Assembly: GCA_910579935.1 (NCBI GenBank) | Contig: CAJTVQ010000012.1 | Coordinates: 1 to 64,000, forward strand | Reading direction: 5' to 3' | Length of the DNA stretch: 64,000 nt | DNA from: an uncultured Lachnospiraceae bacterium | GTDB lineage: Bacteria > Bacillota > Clostridia > Lachnospirales > Lachnospiraceae | In this document: positions 1 through 7,632 of the stretch, piece by piece | Numbering within the stretch: position 1 is the first letter of the stretch | How the letters are laid out: each line of letters begins with the position of its first letter | The notes under the pieces: generated by a model | Database searches by the model: none | The model's input: the letters and a program-made list of their open reading frames with translations, nothing else | Told to the model about the DNA's origin: nothing | Made by a program: the position numbers and the translations under genes

Positions 1-141
1 AAATTGGCCAAGCTGTATCCGGTTATAGTTTAGAAACTAGCCGGATGGAGTACTACGTTAACTACGTATAAAAGTCCTTTTAAGAAAAAAGGGTATGACC
101 TGCTGTAATACATGATAAAGTAGCATTATCAAATAAATCAT
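1..141. other. Left edge, no assignable gene
   Basis: Two short frames run in from outside and stop at 33 and 71. Either could be the C-terminal tail of an upstream gene (the frame ending at 71 finishes with EYYVNYV), but neither can be identified. The stretch is AT-rich like the peptide genes that follow. Confidence 0.3.
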
Positions 142-160
142 TTGAAAAGGAGATTCAACA

Positions 161-330
161 ATGAAAGGTTTAAGAAAAAAAGTATTGATATGTTATGTGG
201 TTTTGGAACGTTTGGACTGGGTAAATCTATTACATTAGGAATGTATGATTTTGAAGTACCGGTCAAATTGATGTCTGGTGGAAGTCGAAATGATGACAGC
301 TTTGACAAAAAGAATAGCAAAAGTAAATAA
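161..330 (+). CDS. Small peptide gene with an A7 frameshift
   Basis: AAAGGAG sits nine bases before the ATG at 161. As written, this frame gives only 25 residues. One extra A in the A7 run at 175-181 would join the start to a second frame that stays open to 330, giving about 56 residues: a basic start, a Cys and a Gly/Phe-rich stretch (CGFGTFGLGKS), then a charged tail. That second frame has no good start of its own. I read this as a small secreted or modified peptide gene that is frameshifted, phase-variable, or affected by a homopolymer sequencing error. It lies directly upstream of two Trp/Cys-ended peptides and an ABC transporter, so it probably belongs to the same peptide locus. I do not recognise the family. 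Confidence 0.4.
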
Positions 331-384
331 ATACAAGCTTCTGTATTACTTAATAAATATGAAAACTGTAAAGAGGAAAATGAG

Positions 385-477
385 ATGCGTGTAGAGTTCG
401 TAGAAGGATTTGAAGAGCTTGAAGAGCTGGAAGAAGTAACAACACCGGCGTTTGGCATCATCTGGTGCTGCTGGTAA
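385..477 (+). CDS. Putative RiPP precursor 1, WCCW C-terminus
   Basis: This is a 30-codon gene with AGAGG upstream. The product has an acidic, Leu/Glu-rich first half (EGFEELEELEEV) and a hydrophobic tail (TPAFGIIWCCW). A second gene at 527 encodes almost the same peptide, with an identical last eleven residues and conservative changes before them. An acidic ELxEL leader followed by an invariant core is typical of ribosomally made, modified peptides, and an ABC exporter/immunity pair lies downstream. No modification enzyme is in view and the window begins just upstream, so one may lie to the left. I do not recognise a named family. A function as bacteriocin or signal is inference. Confidence 0.6.
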   Translation: MRVEFVEGFEELEELEEVTTPAFGIIWCCW

Positions 478-526
478 ATCAATGTAGTATAAAGATATCA
501 CAAACATTTATAAGGAGGAAAATAAA

Positions 527-619
527 ATGCGGATAGAGTTCTTGGAAGGATTTGAGGATCTTGAAAAGTTGGAAGAAGTAGTTACTCCGGCGTTTGGTAT
601 TATTTGGTGTTGCTGGTAA
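527..619 (+). CDS. Putative RiPP precursor 2, WCCW C-terminus
   Basis: A 30-residue paralogue of the gene at 385, with a strong AAGGAGG site eight bases before the ATG. Differences from the first copy are conservative and confined to the first 20 residues (V to I, V to L, E to D, E to K, T to V). The tail TPAFGIIWCCW is identical, which argues that the tail is the selected part. Tandem duplicated precursors with diverging leaders and a frozen core are common in RiPP loci. A perfect hairpin follows immediately at 625, before the ABC transporter genes. Confidence 0.62.
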   Translation: MRIEFLEGFEDLEKLEEVVTPAFGIIWCCW

Positions 620-624
620 AATAA

Positions 625-664
625 TTTAAGAGGTGCGTAAATTAGATATAACGCACCTCTTAAA
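625..664 (+). terminator. Strong hairpin after peptide genes
   Basis: TTAAGAGGTGCGT pairs perfectly with ACGCACCTCTTAA across a 12-base loop. There is no T-run on the plus strand, so it may be an mRNA-stabilising or partially terminating element that lowers transport gene expression relative to the peptides. It lies between the last peptide gene and the ABC genes. Confidence 0.6.
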
Positions 665-756
665 ATGCAAAAGTGCCAGATGCAATACTGCATATCTTTG
701 TTGTGGAACATTGATAAAATAGTTTCTTGATGTAGTATGAAAAGGAGGTTTACAAT

Positions 757-1680
757 ATGTCATATATTTTGCAGACAATAAATTTGGGGAAAAATATTAA
801 GGGGAGAAATATTATTTCGAATCTTAATATTCATGTAAATAAAGGAGAGATATACGGATTTTTGGGACCCAATGGCGCGGGAAAAACATCTGTAATGAAG
901 ATGATAATGAATTATTGGAAACCGACAGGGGGAACAATTGAAGTATTTGGAGAAAAATTGACATCAACATCCTATGAAGTTTTAAGAAGAATAGGAAGTA
1001 TCATAGAGTTTCCAGTGTTTTATGAACATCTTAGCGGAGAAAGTAATCTGAAACTGCATTGCGAGTATATCGGGTATGATAACCAACGGGGAATAGAAAA
1101 CGCTCTTGATTTACTGGGATTGAGAGAGGCATCTAAAAAACCAGTGAAGCAGTATTCGTTGGGAATGAAACAAAGATTAGGAATTGCAAGGGCTGTGTTA
1201 ACTAAGCCGGAACTTTTGATTCTTGATGAGCCGACAAACGGATTGGATCCTATAGGGATGAAGCAAATGAGAGACCTGTTTCGCATGCTTAAGGAAGAAT
1301 TAGGAGTAACAATAATGATTTCAACGCATATTCTTTCCGAAATAGAAGATATTGCAGACACGGTTGGAATTATTAATCATGGGCAGATGATAAGAGAAAT
1401 ATCAACAAAAGAAATCTCTCAAATGCGTTCGCCTTATATTGAAGTAGAAGTGCTGGATGTGAGAAAGGCGATGCAGACATTAGGAGGTTTTCTTTCAAAA
1501 GATGATTATAAAATTGTTGGTGAAAACATGCTTCGCATTTATAGTGAAAGTACCACACCTCAAGAGATATCCAAAGCGTTGCTTCTTGAAGGGAATGAAA
1601 TCATTTCTATTGGTAAAAAGGCGGAACATCTGGAAGATTATTTCATGCATTTAATGGGAGAAGGTGAAAAAAATGATTAA
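757..1680 (+). CDS. ABC transporter ATP-binding protein (BcrA-like)
   Basis: A 307-residue ATPase of the type paired with small ABC-2 permeases in peptide resistance and lantibiotic immunity (BcrA/SpaF-like). Walker A is GPNGAGKTS near residue 38, the signature is YSLGMKQR near 133, and Walker B is LLILDEP near 155. A C-terminal 80-residue extension is usual for this group. The start is the ATG at 757, with AAGGAGG eight bases before it. The next gene, the permease, overlaps its end by 17 bases, so the two are translationally coupled. Given the peptide genes upstream, the likely job is export of, or self-protection against, those peptides; this is inferred from context. Confidence 0.85.
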   Translation: MSYILQTINLGKNIKGRNIISNLNIHVNKGEIYGFLGPNGAGKTSVMKMIMNYWKPTGGTIEVFGEKLTSTSYEVLRRIGSIIEFPVFYEHLSGESNLKLHCEYIGYDNQRGIENALDLLGLREASKKPVKQYSLGMKQRLGIARAVLTKPELLILDEPTNGLDPIGMKQMRDLFRMLKEELGVTIMISTHILSEIEDIADTVGIINHGQMIREISTKEISQMRSPYIEVEVLDVRKAMQTLGGFLSKDDYKIVGENMLRIYSESTTPQEISKALLLEGNEIISIGKKAEHLEDYFMHLMGEGEKND

Positions 1681-2359
1681 AATGATTAAATTGGAATGGA
1701 AGAAAAATCATATAGGAAAATATGTGCGCAATGCTTTTATTATGACGGGGATTTTACTTATATTGCTTTTATCCACGATTGGAGAAATGAAAATAGAGGA
1801 CTCAGCGGAACTATATAATAAAGGCATTCTTTGCATAAGTGTAGAATTGTTTGCTAATATGTCTTATATTGTATTTGCAAGTATAATGTTAGCATCGTTT
1901 ATTGTTAGCGGTTATAAGAACAAAACAATCTACTTGATGTTTTCATATCCAATAAAAAGGCAAAAAATCCTAATGGCTCAAATGCTGTCAGTTTGGATTT
2001 TTAATGTGGCTGCTTTAATCATAACTAAACTTCTTGCATATGGGATTTTTAGTTTTGTAAGCCGGTTTATTGATGTAGATATGAGGGGAATCAATTTTAG
2101 TCAGTTTTCATTCTATTTTCAAATTATCATAAGTTCCATAATGATGATTAGTATCTGTTTTATTGCTTTATTAGTTGGTGTCAAAATGAAGTCTTCAAAA
2201 GCAACTATAGTTAGCTCGGTTATATTAGTATGTCTTACACAGGGGAACATAGGATCGTATACATTGGTAGATAACCTTGCATTCAATATCATATTGTTTA
2301 TTTTATCCATTATTTCAGTTTTTCTTACAATTTATAATATTGATAAGGTAGATATATAG
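1664..2359 (+). CDS. ABC-2 type permease subunit
   Basis: A 231-residue integral membrane protein with about six hydrophobic segments, the usual size and topology for the permease of a BcrA-like exporter or lantibiotic immunity transporter (SpaE/MutE-like). It overlaps the ATPase gene and is followed at once by a terminator hairpin, so it ends the operon. No periplasmic or peptidase domain is present. Substrate assignment to the WCCW peptides rests only on adjacency. Confidence 0.75.
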   Translation: MKKMIKMIKLEWKKNHIGKYVRNAFIMTGILLILLLSTIGEMKIEDSAELYNKGILCISVELFANMSYIVFASIMLASFIVSGYKNKTIYLMFSYPIKRQKILMAQMLSVWIFNVAALIITKLLAYGIFSFVSRFIDVDMRGINFSQFSFYFQIIISSIMMISICFIALLVGVKMKSSKATIVSSVILVCLTQGNIGSYTLVDNLAFNIILFILSIISVFLTIYNIDKVDI

Positions 2360-2368
2360 GTTGATTAT

Positions 2369-2413
2369 AAAGTAAGTGGCAATAGATATATGAATACTTT
2401 GCCACTTACTTTT
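2369..2413 (+). terminator. Terminator of peptide/ABC operon
   Basis: AAGTAAGTGGCA pairs with TGCCACTTACTT, followed by a short T-run. It lies eleven bases after the permease stop and closes the AT-rich peptide block. Confidence 0.75.
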
Positions 2414-2414
2414 G

Positions 2415-2677
2415 ATTAAAAAGAAATGGAATGCCGTATTGCCGTCCCAAGGCGTTTTGTACGTATCCGGCACTATGGATTGTTATGTTCACGTACCAAA
2501 AATCAGAAGCTCACCCTTTGCAGAAATCTCCCTGGATGCAGTAAGTATCTTTCCAAACTCCGCGACATGGAAATGCCGGAAGTACTGGAACAACTTTATG
2601 GTATCAAAGTATGTGTGTGTAAAGCATGTGGCGGGCATCTCGGAAAGCCACAGATGAGAATGCCACTGCGCTGCTAA
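2415..2677 (+). pseudogene. IS91-family transposase remnant
   Basis: Residues read from about 2426 include PRRFVRIRHYGLLCSR and a C-terminal CxxCGG-like motif (KVCVCKACGG). These match the region after the catalytic domain of IS91-type (Y2) transposases, where LPxGFVRIRHYG is a hallmark. Everything upstream of this motif is missing, so it is a truncated 3' fragment. It marks the junction between the AT-rich peptide block and host sequence. Confidence 0.6.
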
Positions 2678-2870
2678 AGAGAAACATCTCATACTTTCAA
2701 AGGCCTCAGTTTCTGAGGTTTTATCGTCATGCCCATTTGCCTGCTTTTCATGAAATGTTGTAGCTTTCATACTAAGAATCATATATAATCATGGACAGGA
2801 ACAAAGAATTGAAAGTCCATAAGTCACGGCTGCCCGGACGCTCACTTTGTTCAATTAGGTCAAATCGAAA

Positions 2871-2930
2871 ATGGTGTAAACGAAAGGGCAGTTCACTGGA
2901 ATGCCAAAACTGCTTTTTCGTTTACACCAT
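2871..2930. repeat. 60-bp inverted repeat, possible IS256-type ends
   Basis: ATGGTGTAAACGAAA at 2871 is repeated in inverse at 2916-2930, with a second short inverted pair (GCAGTT/AACTGC) inside. GTGTAAA-type ends resemble terminal repeats of IS256/mutator elements, so this may be a collapsed or miniature element. The family assignment is a guess. Confidence 0.4.
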
Positions 2931-2933
2931 CAT

Positions 2934-3628
2934 CGATTCTAACCTAAAGAATTTGTTTGTTCAAATAAACAAGAGCATATGATCCCACAAAACCCTTCCA
3001 TCGAGCCATTGTCAATACATCTGCCAACTCTTGACATGCTCTGGGGCACCTGCAAGTAGTCACGCCCCACACTGACAGCTTATCACTTCTGATGAGCGGC
3101 TCCATGAGATATAGAAGCAGACAGGGCGATTTCATAAATGCTGTTCCTTCACCATTTTTTTCTATAGCCGGCCTCCCTGAGCGCCGACATGATGTGACTT
3201 GGAAATAGGTATCTATATTGAAATATAACACGAAAGACTATCTAATCGTGTTATGCCGTGTAAAAATCACTGTAATCATGTTACGTCATGGTGCAGAGTA
3301 TTATCTTTGTATCATCCGCGACGTCTAAACACAAAATCTGTCCGGCAAGCGGCGGGGTGAGGAAGCCGGGGCGTAAGTTTTTCCAGCCACATCATTGATT
3401 TGCGGGGCTGTTGGCAGTATAATAAACCTGTCAGCAGTTCCGTTTCTTGTTGGGAATTGTCGGAACCGATCCTGCATACAAAGCGGCTGATTAAATTCTT
3501 TCCATGCCGTTGGCACCTGGCTCTTCCCGCTTATATGGCAACGCGGTGACCCCTGCGATCCGGAAGTGATCAGATTTTAAAATATGGTATGACAGGATAC
3601 AGCGCTTAAGAAAATCCAGGAGGCAGAT
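2934..3628. other. Intergenic debris, no gene
   Basis: Open frames here are short, lack ribosome binding sites and show no protein family I recognise. Probably degraded mobile-element sequence between the IS91 remnant and the next gene. Nothing else seen. Confidence 0.4.
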
Positions 3629-4258
3629 ATGTTTGAGGAAGCACAAGTATTAACCCATAGCAGCATAAAGATTACCGGAAATAAAATCCTGTATTTTGAT
3701 CCTTATAAAATAGAGGAAGAGAGACATGATGCAGATATTATTTTTGTCACCCATGACCATTTCGACCATTATTCGCCGGAGGATATTAAAAAAGTCACAA
3801 AGGATGACACCTGGCTGATCATGCCGGCAAAAATGAAGGAACAGGCTGCGAATGTATTAACTGATTTCGGAAAATATAAATTTATCAATCCCGATGGCTT
3901 GCTGGAAGCAAAAGGCCTTATGATCAAAGCAGTTCCGGCATATAACCGGCTGAAGCCTTTTCACACAAAAGGAAAGAAATTTGTCGGTTATCTGGTGACT
4001 ATGAATGATGTCAATTATTATGTCGCAGGGGATACCGATATGATACCTGAAAATCAGAGGATTAAATGTGATGTGGCCTTTGTACCCGTTGGCGGTAAAT
4101 ATACAATGGATTACAAAGAGGCGGCAAAGTTTATCAATCAGATCGAACCGAAACTCGCAATCCCGACTCATTACGGAACGGTAGCAGGCTCCCCGGGGGA
4201 TGGTAAAAAGTTTGCCGAATTGGTGGATAAGAAGATTGAAGTGCGGGTAATGATGTAA
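3629..4258 (+). CDS. MBL-fold metal-dependent hydrolase (UlaG-like)
   Basis: A 209-residue metallo-beta-lactamase-fold protein. The metal site is visible as THDHFDH near residue 47, AGDTD near 137 and PTHYGT near 181. The short, compact form resembles the UlaG/YtkL-like group of putative hydrolases, whose substrates are mostly unknown. The start is set by AGGAGG seven bases before the ATG. It appears monocistronic and is followed by a GC-rich hairpin. No neighbour suggests a pathway. Confidence 0.85.
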   Translation: MFEEAQVLTHSSIKITGNKILYFDPYKIEEERHDADIIFVTHDHFDHYSPEDIKKVTKDDTWLIMPAKMKEQAANVLTDFGKYKFINPDGLLEAKGLMIKAVPAYNRLKPFHTKGKKFVGYLVTMNDVNYYVAGDTDMIPENQRIKCDVAFVPVGGKYTMDYKEAAKFINQIEPKLAIPTHYGTVAGSPGDGKKFAELVDKKIEVRVMM

Positions 4259-4295
4259 ATGCTGATATTATGTTCTTCTACAGTAAATGCACTTG

Positions 4296-4332
4296 CTTCT
4301 GCGGCGCAGGATGTATTTGAGCGCCGCAGAAG
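4296..4332. terminator. GC-rich hairpin between convergent genes
   Basis: CTTCTGCGGCGC pairs perfectly with GCGCCGCAGAAG. It lies between two converging genes and could serve both strands, although neither side has a clear T-run. Confidence 0.6.
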
Positions 4333-4376
4333 TCACGCTTACTGATATTACGTGCAGCAGCCTCGTCTGCACATGA

Positions 4377-5433
4377 TTACAGCAAGGATAAACATTCCTG
4401 TAGTAAATGAGACACTTGACGGTCTATGGCAAATAATTCCTGAAATAAAGATCTGAGTTCTGCCCTGGCAGATGATTTATCCAACAATTCATTGATGTTG
4501 CCGGGCAAACCATAGCAAGTTTTTGGCGAAACACCCAAAAGCGCCCAAATTTGCCACGCCTGGTCATGAAAATGGAGATGCAGATCGGATGCTTCTAAAA
4601 GGATTTTTTTACATTTATTGTTATCAGGCATGGGGATCAGCGTGTTCCGATAACATTCAGATGCATGCCATCGGGTTTCTATGGTAAGACCATTTATTTT
4701 ATTCAACCACAGGCCAAGTTTTCTTCCATCCGGTTCCGTTTCCAGCTTTTGATATATCTTTTGTTCCAGCTTATTCCTGCTGCCAGTATTTAGGTGATGG
4801 ATCATATGATTAAGAGATTCGGACAAGGAAATAGCACTATCATATTTATCTGTTATGAAAACGATATTGCGAAGCTTATTAAACCACTCCTTATTAAGCT
4901 GTGGTGAATGGTCAGATTTCATTAAATATGGAAGCTTTTTATCATCCTGGTATCCTGTTATCACCGCCCACACATCGCCGCCCCCCAATTTGATCAAGAC
5001 AGGTTGTTTTTCCTCGATAGATTGCTTTATTCTTTCAAATAGGATATTTGCTTCTGTATTTTTGTTCATTGACTCATAGTGGTAACCAGATGCATATAAA
5101 GCTAAAGACAGCCGGTCAAGAGCGGTCTCTGAAAAATCGTCTGCCATATATTGTTTGTCATACGAATTACCAATTTCCTTATCTATCCAAAAATATGCAC
5201 AACCCGTTATCGTGATCAAATACTGATATATCCGAAGGTGATGTTTATCGATAAAAGATTCGTTTTTACAGCTGCCGCATCGTATACAGTTACGCTGGTG
5301 CCTGCCGCAGAAAACGGGGGTGTTTTCTGTGTAAGCGTTCCGATACAGAAGAATGGAAGAAAGGGCGCCAAAAAATGAGTTTCTTTGTGCATTTACAGGG
5401 AAAGAGACTAAGTTTTCAATACTTTTTTGTCAT
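4377..5433 (-). pseudogene. BtrH-like/C39-like protein, frameshifted at codon 3-4
   Basis: The long frame (ending at 4377) stays open upstream to about 5432 but has no ATG there. An ATG with a good AGGAG site at 5433 lies one frame off. Removing one T from the T6 run at 5423-5428 (A6 on the coding strand) joins them, giving about 350 residues starting MTKSIENLVSFPVNAQRNSF. The N-terminal third holds four clustered cysteines (NCIRCGSC), and ITITGCAYFW resembles the first strand of BtrH/C39-like papain-fold proteins. The family call is tentative. It may be phase-variable, a recent pseudogene, or a homopolymer error. A low-scoring TTG start at 5219 would give a 280-residue product without the Cys cluster. 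Confidence 0.5.
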
Positions 5434-5511
5434 ATGTATTTCTCCTAGGATCATTGAATAAGTGTAGCAAATTATATAAAGTATAAAGTAATCTATATAT
5501 TCAAGTCAGTC

Positions 5512-5541
5512 AAATACCCCGCAGCAAGCTGCTGGGTATTC
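5512..5541. repeat. Short palindromic repeat (AATACCC...GGGTATT)
   Basis: AATACCCCGCAGC followed by GCTGCTGGGTATT forms a compact near-perfect palindrome. It resembles the short repeat found near mobile elements in many Lachnospiraceae genomes. Here it sits downstream of the NUDIX gene. Confidence 0.4.
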
Positions 5542-5648
5542 GACCCTCGCGGCATTCGCCAAATTCCCGTGTAGGAACGGCACTTGGCTCATTGCTCGCG
5601 GGAATAAAAAAGTTGATGCAGAATGTCAGGCACAGGGGAGCGGCGTCA

Positions 5649-6512
5649 TTACATTGCTTCTGTCTCATTCCTCTTTTGGTAAAGCCTGGACGGACGATGC
5701 CCTTCATTCTTTGTAAACACATCCGTCTCATCTACCATAGCGGCTATTTTTCTCCGAAACGCCGCCGTCAGCAGCTCTTTATCCAAAATCACCTCATATA
5801 CCTGCTGCAGCTGTGTCAATGTAAAATATTCCGGCATCAGGTGAAACGCCAGATCCGTATATTCCAGTTTTCCCCGCAGCCGTTCCAGCCCATAAGCAAT
5901 AATACGGGCATGGTCAAAAGCCAGCCCGCGATTCTCCATGATTCTGCTCTCTGTAAAAGGCTCCCGCTCCTCCTTTTCCAGCAGTGCCCGCAGACACAGT
6001 TCCCCGTGGGTAAGAACCAGTTCCCAATATTCCCTGCTCCCCCGCCGTTCCTTCATACGGCAGGTGATCCGGAACCACGCCGCCTGCTGCGCATCATCGC
6101 CCGCCTGCAATTTCACACGCCCGCTGTCCATCAACGCCATATAAGAGCAGCTCATTACCCACATCCTCGGATCACGTTCCGCCTGGCTGAATGTATAAAG
6201 CTGTTCCAAATAAGGTTCATCCACTCCTGTCTCCTCCCGCAGTTCGCGCCTTGCCGTCTGCTCCGTCGTCTCCGCCGGCCGGACAAACCCGCCGGGGAGC
6301 GCCCAGCAGCCAAGATAGGGATGACCACCCCTCTGAATCAGCAAAACCCGCAGCTCCTTTTTGGGCAGTTTACGGTAATTTTCTTCTTCCTCATCCGTCA
6401 CTGTAAAAATCACCATATCCGCCGCCACCGACGGACGGGGATAATCTTCCTGGCGGTAAGCAGCCAAAAATTCTTCTTCCGTCAGTCCGTCTTTATCCCT
6501 TATCTCACTCAT
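5649..6512 (-). CDS. nrtR: NUDIX-domain regulator (NrtR-like)
   Basis: About 287 residues. An intact Nudix box is visible (G-x5-E-x7-RE-L-REETGV, in GGFVRPAETTEQTARRELRE) near residue 76, followed by a C-terminal winged-helix-like region (EYFTLTQLQQVYE). NUDIX plus winged helix is the NrtR layout: an ADP-ribose-sensing repressor of NAD metabolism genes, although an intact box also leaves hydrolase activity possible. The start is chosen at 6512 because GGAGG lies seven bases upstream. It overlaps the NADAR gene by 8 bases and is its operon partner. A direct repeat at 7102-7125 overlapping the operon promoter is a candidate binding site. Confidence 0.8.
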   Translation of the reverse strand: MSEIRDKDGLTEEEFLAAYRQEDYPRPSVAADMVIFTVTDEEEENYRKLPKKELRVLLIQRGGHPYLGCWALPGGFVRPAETTEQTARRELREETGVDEPYLEQLYTFSQAERDPRMWVMSCSYMALMDSGRVKLQAGDDAQQAAWFRITCRMKERRGSREYWELVLTHGELCLRALLEKEEREPFTESRIMENRGLAFDHARIIAYGLERLRGKLEYTDLAFHLMPEYFTLTQLQQVYEVILDKELLTAAFRRKIAAMVDETDVFTKNEGHRPSRLYQKRNETEAM

Positions 6513-7071
6513 GCTCTTCCTCCTTTTCCAAAAGCGCATCCCGCACTTCCGTCAACGCGAATCCCAGCAGATTGGTTCCCCGCCATTTCAGCGGACACTG
6601 AGCATCCGGATCATCTCTCCCCATACCAATCCCCCAAATCCTGTCCCTTGGACTGGCCTCTACTAAAATCCGGTTCTTTGTCTTCCTTAAGAACTCCCAT
6701 AACTCAGGATTTTGGGAAAACTTTGCTTCATTTCCCCTTTTTACAATTTCATAGCAGGCGGCGTCCCATACTTCTTTCTCAAACCCGCTGACCGCACGCC
6801 CGTATCCTTTCATCTCTTTCGGTATCGTGGTTTCCATGATCCTAAAAAGCATTTCCTTATCTCCGAACATTCTGGCTTTTTCCGCCATCATAAACTGCTC
6901 CGCACAGCAATACTCCACACCGTCGGCCTCAAATTTACAGCTCCACCACTGGCTCAGACAGGTTTCGGTAATGGAACCGTCGGCCGGAGGGGTATGTCCC
7001 CAGAAAAACAGAAATTTCATAGGTTTGCCTTCCTGATATGCTTGTTTTAAGTCGGCTATATTATATATCAT
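6505..7071 (-). CDS. NADAR family protein (YbiA/RibX-like)
   Basis: About 188 residues with NADAR hallmarks: an SQWWSCKFEADGVEYCCAEQ-type start of the domain, an EKARMFGD segment, and the C-terminal WGIGMGRDDPDAQ motif followed by NLLGFALTEVR. NADAR proteins cleave N-glycosidic bonds in riboflavin-pathway intermediates or reverse ADP-ribosylation. Pairing with an NrtR-like ADP-ribose sensor favours an ADP-ribose/NAD link. The start at 7071 is set by AAAGGAG eight bases upstream. It is first gene of a two-gene operon. Confidence 0.85.
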   Translation of the reverse strand: MIYNIADLKQAYQEGKPMKFLFFWGHTPPADGSITETCLSQWWSCKFEADGVEYCCAEQFMMAEKARMFGDKEMLFRIMETTIPKEMKGYGRAVSGFEKEVWDAACYEIVKRGNEAKFSQNPELWEFLRKTKNRILVEASPRDRIWGIGMGRDDPDAQCPLKWRGTNLLGFALTEVRDALLEKEEEHE

Positions 7072-7101
7072 CGGTATGTTCTCCTTTATATATTTTAATT
7101 T

Positions 7102-7133
7102 TGATATTATCATTCTGATATTATCTTTGTCAA
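7102..7133 (-). promoter_or_regulatory. NADAR-nrtR promoter with direct repeat
   Basis: On the minus strand TTGACA (7128-7133) and TAATAT (7104-7109) are separated by 18 bases. A direct repeat GATAATATCA, period 14 bases, covers the -10 and spacer. It is a natural candidate for an NrtR autoregulatory operator, inferred from position only. Confidence 0.55.
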
Positions 7134-7185
7134 CAGTATAAAAGAGAGACCTGTTCTTGTCAACACAAAACATCCATTGACTCAC

Positions 7186-7632
7186 GGAAATCAGTTTCGG
7201 TCTGCCGTCCTGCCAACATAAGTATGTCCTGTATTGCTACTCTATATTGGATTTAAGTCGGGTAATAAGAGTTATTGCTTTTGCAAGTCTTCCGCTATCC
7301 GGCATAAAAACGGCGGCTTATGCTTGTTGCCATCTTGTTTTCCTTCCACAAACACGGGTGTTTAACACTTCTTTTTAACATCGTATCGCAAAAATCCTTT
7401 ATTTAAGCCCATCAGGGCTTATTTTTTGAATAGTATGTGCGCTTTTATACGCTTTGTAGTATAATAAGATTATATAGGTAATTGCGAAACAAATGTTAAA
7501 TTGGATGCCCAGTAGTCAAAAATCCCGGCAGGGGAGCATGGCAGGGAGGCGTATGCCGGAAACAGGATTTTATGGTAACGCAATAAGACAGGTGGATGCA
7601 CCTGCCAAAGGAAATGTATGGAATGGACGGCT
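7186..7632. other. Gene-free stretch before IS remnant
   Basis: No credible gene. At 7186 it holds one member of a dispersed CAGTTTC(n)GTCTGCCG-type repeat also seen near 31440, 42320 and 49625. The right part is probably the non-coding end of the decayed IS that follows. Confidence 0.4.

Noticed and set aside
2944..3516. Open frames of 60-95 codons on the minus strand
   Set aside because: No ribosome binding sites, no recognisable domain, and situated in mobile-element debris.
5592..6791. Long plus-strand frame of about 400 codons across the NUDIX gene
   Set aside because: Shadow of the real minus-strand genes; Pro/His/Arg-rich translation typical of antisense frames.
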